Assembly: GCF_031583595.1 (NCBI RefSeq)
Contig: NZ_CP134145.1
Location: 1 to 64,000, forward strand
Reading direction: 5' to 3'
DNA length: 64,000 nt
Source of the DNA: Thalassotalea psychrophila
GTDB taxonomy: Bacteria; Pseudomonadota; Gammaproteobacteria; Enterobacterales; Alteromonadaceae
A program made the translations under genes and the position numbers. Below are positions 39,853-47,756 of this stretch, piece by piece (position 1 is the first letter of the stretch; each line of letters begins with the position of its first letter). The notes beneath the pieces are model-generated. The model saw only the letters and a list, made by a program, of their open reading frames with translations, made no database searches and was not told the DNA's origin.

Positions 39853-40425
39853 ATGAGCAGAACTAAAAAATCTCGCAAGCCAGGTCGCGCTAGAAGTATA
39901 AGCGAACCAAACAAGAATATTATCGAAGAGAAAGAGCCAAGAACGCGTAAAACCTCGGGCAACAAAGCAGGAACACGTCAACAAGTCGCTTTTGTTAAAA
40001 CTAGCCAACCAGATGATGTGAAGGATAAAGATCCACGTATTGGCAGTAAAAAACCTATTGATCTTGGTGTAGCCTCTACGCCAGTTAAACAAACTAAGCC
40101 TAAAACCAAAGCTGTTCAGCAACCAATTGCAGCTATCAAAGACGTTGAAGTTGATAACACTGAAATAGAAGCATTAGAAAAAGAATTATTTGCTATTGAA
40201 GACAATGAAGAATTGCAAATATTAGCCGCTAGAGCGGAAGCTGGTGAAGAATTAACGGAACAAGAGGCACAAACCTTATCTGCTAGTTTTGATCGCTACG
40301 AAGAGCTTTTAGCTGCTTTGGGCATAGAAACAGAAGATGATGATGAAGAATATGAAGACGAAGATTCTGAAGATAAACTTTGGGATAAATTAGACGAAAC
40401 TGATTTTTCTGAGTTTAAAGAGTAA
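39853..40425 (+). CDS. yihI: Der GTPase-activating protein YihI
   Basis: YihI stimulates the GTPase Der (EngA) and so affects ribosome assembly. The N-terminus is basic and disordered (MSRTKKSRKPGRAR). The family core KDPRIGSKKPIDLG lies near residue 58, and the C-terminus is strongly acidic (EDDDEEYEDEDSED). The 190 residues agree with the family. The order yihI-DUF2489-hemN follows the usual arrangement in marine gammaproteobacteria. Confidence 0.93.
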   Translation: MSRTKKSRKPGRARSISEPNKNIIEEKEPRTRKTSGNKAGTRQQVAFVKTSQPDDVKDKDPRIGSKKPIDLGVASTPVKQTKPKTKAVQQPIAAIKDVEVDNTEIEALEKELFAIEDNEELQILAARAEAGEELTEQEAQTLSASFDRYEELLAALGIETEDDDEEYEDEDSEDKLWDKLDETDFSEFKE

Positions 40426-40433
40426 GTTTTATA

Positions 40434-40934
40434 GTGTCTGTTAGTGCCATATTATTGCTGATTTTTGCTTCTTTAGTGCTTTTAGCTTTAGCGAGTTATG
40501 CTGCGTTTTTAATGTTTAAATTACGCAGTCAAACGTTAAATACCAAGCTAATTGAGGCAGATCACAAGCAAAAACAAATTATCCGGGATTTGAAAGCTGT
40601 TGACTCTATAGTTCTGATAACAAAGGCTATTTCTGAAAAACAATGTGAAATATCTGAAGGCTGTTGGCGTCTCTCTGTATTGATGGAATCATTACCTCAA
40701 TACAGTGAAGAGTTAAAATCAAAATTTCCTGCTATATTTAAGTTATACAGCCAAATTAGTCATATGCCGATCCTTGATGCGCGCAAACAACTATCAAAGA
40801 AAGATAGGTTAGCGTTAGATCTTGAACGTATGGGAATTGAACAAGAATTAGAGCCTGCTGTATATACCGATGTAGCAGATTTACTACCCTATGTTAAATC
40901 ACTGCAAAAAGAGCTAAACCAACAAAAAAAATAG
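40434..40934 (+). CDS. DUF2489 family membrane-anchored protein
   Basis: The 166-residue protein has one N-terminal membrane segment (about residues 5-29) and a cytoplasmic helical region without a recognised motif beyond the DUF2489 pattern. The start is a GTG (40434), since no in-frame ATG lies nearby. It follows yihI by eight bases. Its function is unknown. Confidence 0.82.
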   Translation: MSVSAILLLIFASLVLLALASYAAFLMFKLRSQTLNTKLIEADHKQKQIIRDLKAVDSIVLITKAISEKQCEISEGCWRLSVLMESLPQYSEELKSKFPAIFKLYSQISHMPILDARKQLSKKDRLALDLERMGIEQELEPAVYTDVADLLPYVKSLQKELNQQKK

Positions 40935-40949
40935 AAGCGAGGCAGAATT

Positions 40950-41261
40950 ATGTCTGAACAGCTAAAAGCAGACTTTACTCAACGCATTATTGCCTTACAG
41001 GCACGTGTAAATTCAATTCATGGTGATTTTGCCGACGGGCGCGCAGCTGACTGGGCTGAGCAAGCTTGTGAACGTGAAAATGATGAAGTACTTAATGCAC
41101 TAGAGTCGGAAGCAAAAATTGAAATTCAGCAACTCTCAAATGCAATTACCCGTATAGAAGACGGCTCATATGGAGTTTGTGCCCAATGCGGTGATGACAT
41201 AGCTATTGGTCGCTTAAAAGTTCAACCTGCAGCGACTAAATGCATTCAATGTGCAGATTAG
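40950..41261 (+). CDS. DksA/TraR-type C4 zinc-finger protein
   Basis: This is a short DksA-like protein of 103 residues. The C-terminal zinc finger has cysteines C77, C80, C98 and C101 (GVCAQCGDD and KCIQCAD) after a helical N-terminal half. True DksA is longer (about 150 residues) and has the acidic DxxDxA coiled-coil tip, which is not evident here. It may bind RNA polymerase in the secondary channel by homology with TraR. A GAGGCAG ribosome site precedes it. Confidence 0.88.
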   Translation: MSEQLKADFTQRIIALQARVNSIHGDFADGRAADWAEQACERENDEVLNALESEAKIEIQQLSNAITRIEDGSYGVCAQCGDDIAIGRLKVQPAATKCIQCAD

Positions 41262-41275
41262 TATAAACCAATTGC

Positions 41276-41304
41276 TTAGCATTCAATTGTTAATTGAATG
41301 CTAA
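41276..41304. terminator. Long hairpin after the DksA-like gene
   Basis: TTAGCATTCAATT and AATTGAATGCTAA form a perfect 13-bp stem around GTT. There is only AAAC after it, so it is a possible terminator without a T tract, or a processing/regulatory site in front of hemN. Confidence 0.6.
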
Positions 41305-41308
41305 AACA

Positions 41309-41322
41309 TTGCGCTTGATCAA
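41309..41322. promoter_or_regulatory. Possible FNR-type site upstream of hemN
   Basis: TTGCGCTTGATCAA matches eight of the ten defined positions of TTGAT-N4-ATCAA. It lies about 58 bp before the hemN ATG. Anaerobic control of hemN by FNR/ANR is established in other gammaproteobacteria, which makes this weak match worth noting. Confidence 0.35.
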
Positions 41323-41379
41323 TACCTGTTAATTAGATCTTTCTATACTAATCAGCATTAGTATAGAAAGGTTGTTGTA

Positions 41380-42747
41380 ATGTCATCTCAAATGTTTTCC
41401 CCAGAATTGTTAGCCAAATATAATGTAAGCGGACCACGTTATACATCGTACCCTACAGCATTAGAGTTTAACGAAGAGTTTACTGATGGTGATTTAGTTG
41501 AAGCTGTAAGTAATTCAGCTACAAATGACCTGTCTCTGTATGTCCACATTCCTTTTTGCCATAGCCTTTGTTACTACTGTGGTTGTAATAAAATTGTCAC
41601 TCGTCATCGTGGAAAAGCAGACGAATACCTTAACTATTTGTTCAAAGAGATCGATTCTCGCGCCAAATTATTTGAAGACCATCAAGTTAAGCAATTACAC
41701 TGGGGTGGCGGTACACCAACATTTTTAACCAAAACTCAAATTAGTCGATTAGTAAACAAGCTTAAATCATCGTTTAACTTTACCGATACGGCAGAACTAG
41801 GAATAGAAGTTGATCCTAGAGAAATTGATTTAGACATAGTAGACCACTTATACGCTGAAGGCTTTAATCGTTTAAGCATTGGTGTTCAAGATGTTGATCC
41901 AAAAGTTCAAAAAGCAATAAACAGAGAGCAGAGTACAGAGTTTGTGACGGACTTAATACATCACGCAAAAGCGATTGGTTTTAATTCAGTAAACATTGAC
42001 TTGATATATGGCCTGCCGCACCAGAGTCCTGAAACGTTCGCTAATACTATTGCTGCGGTAAAAATTATGGATCCAGATAGAATTTCCTTATTTAGTTATG
42101 CGCATATGCCAAGTCGTTTTGCCGCACAACGAAAAATAAGAGACGAATGGATGCCTAATGCAGATCAAAAATTTGCCATTATGCAGTTCGCAATAGAATC
42201 TTTAATAGATCTTGGTTATGACTTTATTGGAATGGATCACTTTGCCAAACCAACTGATGAATTATCTATAGCGCAAAAAGCAGGTAAACTGCACCGTAAT
42301 TTCCAAGGTTATACTACATTAGGAGACTGCGATTTACTTGCCATGGGTGTATCTTCTATAAGTGCTATAGGCCAAAGTTTTAGCCAAAATAGTAAAACTT
42401 TAAAAGAATATTACCAAGCTGTTGATGAAAAGGGTCATGCACTAGAAAAAGGCATTGTGACTACAAAAGACGATGTGATCAGAGCTACAGTGATTAAAGA
42501 ACTGATGTGTAACTTTAGCTTGTCAAAAAATCTAATTGAACAGCAATTTGAAATTAACTTTAATGAATACTTTGCTGAAGATTTACAGAGCTTACAGACG
42601 TTTATTAATGATGATTTATTAACTAATAGTGTTGATGAAATTGTTGTAGCCGAGAAAGGACGCTTGTTAATTCGTAATATTTGTATGTCTTTTGATGCGT
42701 ATTTAAAATCAAAAATACATCAGCAACGTTTTTCTCGAGTAATTTAA
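41380..42747 (+). CDS. hemN: Oxygen-independent coproporphyrinogen III oxidase HemN
   Basis: HemN is the radical-SAM enzyme that makes protoporphyrinogen IX without oxygen. The [4Fe-4S] cluster cysteines are in HIPFCHSLCYYCGCNK (C60, C64, C67), with the additional C69 characteristic of true HemN. The N-terminus has GPRYTSYPTA, and the C-terminal region has GDCDLLAMGVSSIS. The 455-residue length is right. It complements hemF at 27098. Confidence 0.96.
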   Translation: MSSQMFSPELLAKYNVSGPRYTSYPTALEFNEEFTDGDLVEAVSNSATNDLSLYVHIPFCHSLCYYCGCNKIVTRHRGKADEYLNYLFKEIDSRAKLFEDHQVKQLHWGGGTPTFLTKTQISRLVNKLKSSFNFTDTAELGIEVDPREIDLDIVDHLYAEGFNRLSIGVQDVDPKVQKAINREQSTEFVTDLIHHAKAIGFNSVNIDLIYGLPHQSPETFANTIAAVKIMDPDRISLFSYAHMPSRFAAQRKIRDEWMPNADQKFAIMQFAIESLIDLGYDFIGMDHFAKPTDELSIAQKAGKLHRNFQGYTTLGDCDLLAMGVSSISAIGQSFSQNSKTLKEYYQAVDEKGHALEKGIVTTKDDVIRATVIKELMCNFSLSKNLIEQQFEINFNEYFAEDLQSLQTFINDDLLTNSVDEIVVAEKGRLLIRNICMSFDAYLKSKIHQQRFSRVI

Positions 42748-42753
42748 CCTAAG

Positions 42754-43287
42754 TTAAATACTTCCTAATATGTGATTAATGCCAGCACTGTTTATAACAA
42801 GATGCTGGTTTTTTTTATCTTTTACCGTTTCAGCTAGCTCAGCCCATTGATAAAATACATTACGATGAATCGAAGCATATAGATTTCTTCTTACTCGTAC
42901 CTTTAATTCTCCATCTTTATTAATTTCCAGCTGGTGCTCACCGTCGAGTAATAGCTTATCGCCAATATTAGTGGTTAATTCGATTGTTGCCGGACTAACA
43001 TCATCTAGCCAATGCCAATGAGTGATCACAAAAGGCTCGTTGATTACTGTGAGTTTAATTTTTTCTACCGGAGTTACTAAGAAATAATCATCATTTTCCT
43101 TTTTTAATACTGTAGAAAATAGTTTTACTAGTCGCTCTCTATTAATTACGGTACCCATATAGAACCAACTACCATCGGCTTTTATTTCCATAGGCATTTC
43201 TCCGCAATATGGAGGATCCCATAGTTCTACAGGAGGTAACTTACCTTCAAGATCAGTTAGTTGTTGTGATATGTGTTCTAGTGACAT
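42754..43287 (-). CDS. DUF1285 family protein
   Basis: The 177-residue protein has the DUF1285 pattern: PPVELWDPPYCGEMPMEI, then DGSWFYMGTVINRERLVKLF near 37, and a C-terminal region with FYQWAEL. It is probably cytoplasmic. Its function is unknown. It converges on hemN with only six bases between the stops. Confidence 0.87.
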   Translation of the reverse strand: MSLEHISQQLTDLEGKLPPVELWDPPYCGEMPMEIKADGSWFYMGTVINRERLVKLFSTVLKKENDDYFLVTPVEKIKLTVINEPFVITHWHWLDDVSPATIELTTNIGDKLLLDGEHQLEINKDGELKVRVRRNLYASIHRNVFYQWAELAETVKDKKNQHLVINSAGINHILGSI

Positions 43288-43372
43288 GTAAGGACTTTTT
43301 AATTAGGAGTTAGACTTATTATAAGTATAGCAGCTGGCAACATATGACATTGTATTGCCAGGGAACAAAAGG

Positions 43373-45190
43373 TTAGGCTGCGTAATGAGATACTTTGTTT
43401 TTTCCATCAGCTTTAGATAAATACATGGCTTCATCAGCCTTTTTGATCACAGTTTCTAAGGTATCATCTTCTTCAACTTGTGCTAATCCTAAACTTACTG
43501 TTGTAGAAAACTCTAAACCATCAAATTTTATTACACAATTTTCTATCGCTTTTCTAATACGTTCGGCTAAATTATAGGCATCGCCTAACGTATTATTATG
43601 ACAGCCGATCATAAATTCTTCACCACCAATTCGTCCACAAAAATCGCTCGCTCGAATTATGCTGCGAGTTAGGTCGCCTACTTCTTTTAATGTTTGGTCC
43701 CCTGCAGGGTGCCCGTATTGGTCATTAATCAGTTTAAAATTGTCAATATCAAAAGCAATAAACGCTAATGGCTTTTCTTGCCTATTAGCCTGAGCAATAG
43801 CCATTTTTGCTAAATTCATAAATGCACGACGGTTTGGTAATTGAGTTAGCATATCGGTTCTAGCTTCAAACTCAGCTTGCTCTTTGGCTGCTTTAAGCAT
43901 TTGATTTTGTTGTTTAACCTGCTCTTGTAAAGCATAAGCTTTTTCATAAGCATTACTCACAGTATCTAAATCTTCGGACGAGCCAAAGTTATAATGTGCT
44001 GTTGCTTTGCCATACATAGCCCAAATAAGACAAATAAGTTGAGCAAGCATACCTATAGTAGGCAAAAAGACTAAACCATAAGAAGGAGACACCCAGCCCC
44101 AAGCTTGTAAATTAGTGCTTAGCAAAATGATAAAGAATAAAGTCTTAGCCAATACCATAGTAGTAATTTTTTTCTCACCTAAACTGCCACAATATATAGC
44201 TGCAATAATTGCTGCCGGGAAGGTGAAAATAGCAAGTTGTTGGATTTGCATAGCCAACTCATGAAAACCAATAATTGCTATGGGTAATGCAATTAGCACT
44301 AACGTTAATGTTAAATGCATTACTTTATCGGCAATTATAGAATGGTATGAGGCATTACTGTATACCCGCATAAACTGTATGCCAGCAGCCATCATAATAA
44401 CCATTGATATGGTACCAAGAGGGTGATAACCAAGGTTTGGCACATACAAGTTTAAAATGCCTGTGGTTAAGCCAAGCACAGGTAAAGAACTTATGGCAAA
44501 TAAGCTATACCACAAAAAGAATTTTTCTTTTAAAAAGTTAAATAAAGCAAAACTGATAAGCGCTGAAATAATAATAAAGCTAACTACAATTGCAAAAATT
44601 ACGTGCTCAATATTAGATGCTTTCACAATTGATTTAGTTGACCAAATTCTAAATTCTGCAAATCTAGGGCTAGCAACATCACTGAATGTTTCTAACAATA
44701 CTTCGATACTTTGTTGCGGTTGTAATTCGAGCGGCAGAGCAACTCGCGGAAATGCAATTGAGCGATCAGATGCACTTTCAAAAAGACTATCTTTGGTTGA
44801 ACTGAAACCTTGCTCACTTCCAAGCGTGCGTTGATAAAGCACTACGGTAGAAGGTTGATGATATGGATATTCTATATGAATAACAATTGGTGAATTACCA
44901 TCATTTTTAATGATGAATTTATTCCAAACTGAGCCTGCAATGTTGCCTAACCAAGAATTGTCTTCATTGCTTTCTTTAAAAAAGCTTTCTTTTTGCCATA
45001 CTTGTTCAGCGGTTAAGCTAGATTGTTCATCAAGTAAATATTTTATTGAGCCCTTAATCGAAGTGCCATCTTCTAAACCATCGACTAATAATACTTTCTG
45101 TGCTTCAGCGCTAAAACTAGGCAAAGTAGTGAGGCAAATAATTCCCAAAAGCATTATTTTTAGTAGGTTATTGAAAACTTTAATATTCAA
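43373..45190 (-). CDS. 7TM-DISM diguanylate cyclase
   Basis: This inner-membrane enzyme would make cyclic di-GMP in response to an extracellular signal. A signal peptide (1-27) is followed by a periplasmic 7TMR-DISMED2-type beta domain (to about 180). Seven membrane segments (about 190-390) and a short coiled coil (about 405-440) come next. The GGDEF domain carries the active-site motif GGEEF at 522-526, an accepted active variant, preceded by FDIDNFKLINDQYGHPAGD. I see no RxxD inhibitory site, so product feedback through it is doubtful. It is divergent from tRNA-His. Confidence 0.93.
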   Translation of the reverse strand: MNIKVFNNLLKIMLLGIICLTTLPSFSAEAQKVLLVDGLEDGTSIKGSIKYLLDEQSSLTAEQVWQKESFFKESNEDNSWLGNIAGSVWNKFIIKNDGNSPIVIHIEYPYHQPSTVVLYQRTLGSEQGFSSTKDSLFESASDRSIAFPRVALPLELQPQQSIEVLLETFSDVASPRFAEFRIWSTKSIVKASNIEHVIFAIVVSFIIISALISFALFNFLKEKFFLWYSLFAISSLPVLGLTTGILNLYVPNLGYHPLGTISMVIMMAAGIQFMRVYSNASYHSIIADKVMHLTLTLVLIALPIAIIGFHELAMQIQQLAIFTFPAAIIAAIYCGSLGEKKITTMVLAKTLFFIILLSTNLQAWGWVSPSYGLVFLPTIGMLAQLICLIWAMYGKATAHYNFGSSEDLDTVSNAYEKAYALQEQVKQQNQMLKAAKEQAEFEARTDMLTQLPNRRAFMNLAKMAIAQANRQEKPLAFIAFDIDNFKLINDQYGHPAGDQTLKEVGDLTRSIIRASDFCGRIGGEEFMIGCHNNTLGDAYNLAERIRKAIENCVIKFDGLEFSTTVSLGLAQVEEDDTLETVIKKADEAMYLSKADGKNKVSHYAA

Positions 45191-45390
45191 GTAAATATAT
45201 TTCCATCAAGGCAAAATCAATTTGCTGTTATTGCTTATTTTATGAAGATAAATAGCAATACATCCATGTTCAATTTTTTATTATTAATATTGTTTTAAGT
45301 TAATCTATCAGACTTTTGTGATAAATGTAAATTTAGGGTTAATTTGGTGGCGAGTTATTTGAATTTTAGGGTAAAAACTTACAAAAATAC

Positions 45391-45420
45391 TTGCAAAAAA
45401 TCAGCTATCTAATATACAAT
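45391..45420 (+). promoter_or_regulatory. Promoter of tRNA-His copy 1
   Basis: TTGCAA (45391-45396) and TATACA (45413-45418) or the overlapping TACAAT, with a GC-rich discriminator CCGCGC, lie about 50 bp before the tRNA. This design is usual for stable RNAs. The region 45191-45390 shows no other gene. Confidence 0.6.
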
Positions 45421-45468
45421 CCGCGCACTGTTTCAAACCTTGAAGCAGTTCATAAGCAACACCTCAGT

Positions 45469-45545
45469 GGTGGCTATAGCTCAGTTGGTAGAGCCCCGGA
45501 TTGTGATTCCGGTTGTCGTGGGTTCAAATCCCATTAGCCACCCCA
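45469..45545 (+). tRNA. tRNA-His (GTG), copy 1
   Basis: A 77-nt cloverleaf with the extra 5' G characteristic of tRNA-His, acceptor GTGGCTA/TAGCCAC, anticodon loop TTGTGAT and encoded CCA end. The anticodon stem CCGGA/TCCGG is fully paired. It has a convincing promoter. Confidence 0.97.
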
Positions 45546-45596
45546 TTCTTATTCTCAAGTTTCAAATTTACCACGCTAGTATTATTAAGCTCTAAA

Positions 45597-45720
45597 GCCA
45601 AGTTCATTTTTTCTAAACATCCGATAAAACCTAATCAAAATTAACAACCATAATTTGCTCCTATATATCCTGTACGCCTGTAAAATCAAGTTAAACTCTT
45701 AATACATCAGCACTATTTTT
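45597..45720. repeat. Flank A downstream of tRNA-His copy 1, repeated at 51184-51310
   Basis: Shared blocks in the same order include AAGTTCA, TCCGATAAAA, ATTTG(C/T)TCCTAT and TGTAAAATCAAG. The two copies are clearly related but substantially diverged. They follow the two tRNA-His genes in the same direction, so the tRNA and its downstream flank were duplicated together. Confidence 0.75.
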
Positions 45721-45727
45721 TAAACAT

Positions 45728-45765
45728 ATATTAATTCCTTAGGTTAACCTCTAGGGAATTAATAT
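45728..45765 (+). other. Hairpin before a small leader ORF and the ECF sigma gene
   Basis: ATTAATTCCTTAGG and CCTCTAGGGAATTAAT pair over about 14 bases with small bulges around TTAA. The right arm contains AGGGA, a possible ribosome site for the small ORF at 45767, which the hairpin would hide. Confidence 0.45.
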
Positions 45766-45766
45766 C

Positions 45767-45847
45767 ATGAAAACATCAGCTATAACTAAACGATTCAAAT
45801 TTATAGGAAAAGCATTCGTGCACCAACCTAACAATAATTCTGTATAA
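45767..45847 (+). CDS. Possible 26-residue leader peptide
   Basis: An ATG with AGGGA about 11 bases upstream opens a basic 26-codon frame (MKTSAITKRFKFIGKAF...). It lies about 70 bp before the ECF sigma gene. No family is recognised. It could be a chance ORF; coding potential cannot be judged at this length. Confidence 0.25.
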   Translation: MKTSAITKRFKFIGKAFVHQPNNNSV

Positions 45848-45917
45848 AAATTAGACATCAACACTAAATAGTGTTTAATATGATTATCCAATCACCTGGT
45901 GATAAGTACATTTTTTT

Positions 45918-46496
45918 ATGGACAAAGAAGTGAAACTCTCCGATATATTTATGGGGTATCGCGGGAGAATTCGTCAAATAATCAGTAGAATTGTGAAGCG
46001 TGATGATATTGATGATATTGTTCAAGAAACCTTTATACGCACTTATCAGGCCGATCTTAAGAAAGAAATAAAATATGTACGCAGTTACATGTTAACTACT
46101 GCCAAGAACCTAGCACTTAATCATATTGCAAAATGGGATAATAAATTTAACGATTCATTAGAGGATTTTACTGAGTCACCTGTTGAATTAAATAGTCGGC
46201 CCTTTGAAGAAAATTTCGAAAGTAAAGAAAGGTTTCTATTATTCTGTCGTGCAATTGAGCAATTACCCAGTTCGGTACGTAAGTGTTTTGTCTTAAAGAA
46301 AGTTTATGGTTTTAGTCAAAAAGAAATTGCCCTATATTTGCAATTGAGTGAAAGCACCGTTGAAAAGCATATAGCGAAAGGCTTATTAAAAAGTGTGCAA
46401 TTTATGGAACGAATGGACCTTATTAGTGGTCGAAGCACAGAGGAAAAGGATTTAAGCAAAGCCAGTAAAGGTAAAAAGAAAAGAGTTATTAAGTAA
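45918..46496 (+). CDS. ECF-type RNA polymerase sigma factor (FecI-like)
   Basis: The 192-residue protein has sigma region 2 (YRGRIRQIISRIVKRDDID, DDIVQETFIRTYQ) and region 4 (LPSSVRKCFVLKKVYGFSQ, then the helix-turn-helix LSESTVEKHIAKGL). Such sigma factors direct RNA polymerase to a TonB-dependent receptor gene when the FecR partner relays a surface signal. The stop is directly followed by the fecR-like ATG, and a TonB-dependent transducer gene follows, so it forms a standard three-gene cell-surface signalling unit. The basic C-terminal tail (KASKGKKKRVIK) is unusual but modest. Confidence 0.92.
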   Translation: MDKEVKLSDIFMGYRGRIRQIISRIVKRDDIDDIVQETFIRTYQADLKKEIKYVRSYMLTTAKNLALNHIAKWDNKFNDSLEDFTESPVELNSRPFEENFESKERFLLFCRAIEQLPSSVRKCFVLKKVYGFSQKEIALYLQLSESTVEKHIAKGLLKSVQFMERMDLISGRSTEEKDLSKASKGKKKRVIK

Positions 46497-47555
46497 ATGA
46501 GTAATGTCAGTCAGTTTTACAGTAAAGAACATATACAAGAACAAGCCTGTTTGTGGATCAGTCGAATCGATCGCGGTTTATCGTCTAAAGAAAAGCTAGC
46601 CCTAGTTACTTGGTGCCAGCACAATAACAAACACTATACTACATTACTTGAAATGGCTTCATATTGGGATAATTTGACCGTGCTCAATGAATTAAGTGGC
46701 CTGTTTCCGTTAGGAAGAAGCCAGCCAAAATCAAAAAAATTAACAACTTTAGCGATGGCAGCAAGTATTATGTTGGTCTCATTGCTAAGTGTTAATACAT
46801 TTTTGGATGAATCGTTTATACCTTTTCTGCCATCGCACAACGAGTACAGGTTAACCCAAGTACAAACCTTTTCTACCCAAGTAGGTGAACAAGCAAGTTT
46901 TACTTTATCTGATGGTAGTCATATTCAATTAAATACTAATACTGAAGTTCGAATCAATTACAGCACTAGACAAAGACAGCTTACTTTATTACAAGGTGAG
47001 GCGCAGTTTGACGTTATTAAAGATAACAGTAGGCCTTTTACCGTTGTTGCCGGGGAAAAGTCTTTTACTGCTTTAGGAACTATTTTTAATGTTCAAAAGA
47101 ATGACGAGCAGGGGTTAGAGTTAGTCGTCACTGAAGGGCGAGTACTTATTGCTAAAGCTAATGAAACCATTGAAGATATTAAACAGTCGTTTGATCAGCC
47201 CAAAACTAACTTGCTACCTGGTATATTAGTTAAATCGGGTGAAAAAGTGACAATTGCAGAGTATGTTGATGCTCCAGTGAAAGAAGTTTCTTTAATCCAG
47301 ATGCAACGAGATTTAGCTTGGCAACAAGGAATGCTTATTTTTGAAGGTGAATCTCTATCAACAGCCTTAGCCGATATCAGTCGATACACTAACGTTAACT
47401 TTGAAATTATTGATCCACAAATAGCTGATTTAAAAGTCGCGGGTTACTTTAGAGCGGATGATATTGATGGCTTAATAGCTTCATTAGAAATTAACCTCAA
47501 TATTACTTCTAGCAAAGCGCCTAATAACACCATTTTACTCTCCTCAGCAAAGTAA
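46497..47555 (+). CDS. FecR-type anti-sigma factor / sigma regulator
   Basis: The 352-residue inner-membrane protein has an N-terminal cytoplasmic DUF4880-type sigma-binding region (about 10-55, with ACLWISRIDRGLS). One membrane segment (about 81-100) and the periplasmic FecR domain (about 115-230, with FTLSDGSHIQLNTNTEV and GEAQFDV) follow. The C-terminal STN-like region (about 270-350) would contact the receptor's own STN domain. Its ATG directly abuts the sigma-factor stop, so the two are co-translated. Confidence 0.93.
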   Translation: MSNVSQFYSKEHIQEQACLWISRIDRGLSSKEKLALVTWCQHNNKHYTTLLEMASYWDNLTVLNELSGLFPLGRSQPKSKKLTTLAMAASIMLVSLLSVNTFLDESFIPFLPSHNEYRLTQVQTFSTQVGEQASFTLSDGSHIQLNTNTEVRINYSTRQRQLTLLQGEAQFDVIKDNSRPFTVVAGEKSFTALGTIFNVQKNDEQGLELVVTEGRVLIAKANETIEDIKQSFDQPKTNLLPGILVKSGEKVTIAEYVDAPVKEVSLIQMQRDLAWQQGMLIFEGESLSTALADISRYTNVNFEIIDPQIADLKVAGYFRADDIDGLIASLEINLNITSSKAPNNTILLSSAK

Positions 47556-47756
47556 GTACTTTTATAAAAATTTAAGAAACTTAAATAGTTAACATCTATT
47601 TTCGCGAATATCTCTTTCTTATTCTCGCCGAGTATAAAGTTTTCCCATTGTATGATTAATGCACTAACTTTGGCTGGTATTTTGTTGATATTTATAGGAA
47701 ACTAAAAAAGATAAAAATAATATAGAGGAAATCCTCTGCTGGTCTGTTTATTAATA

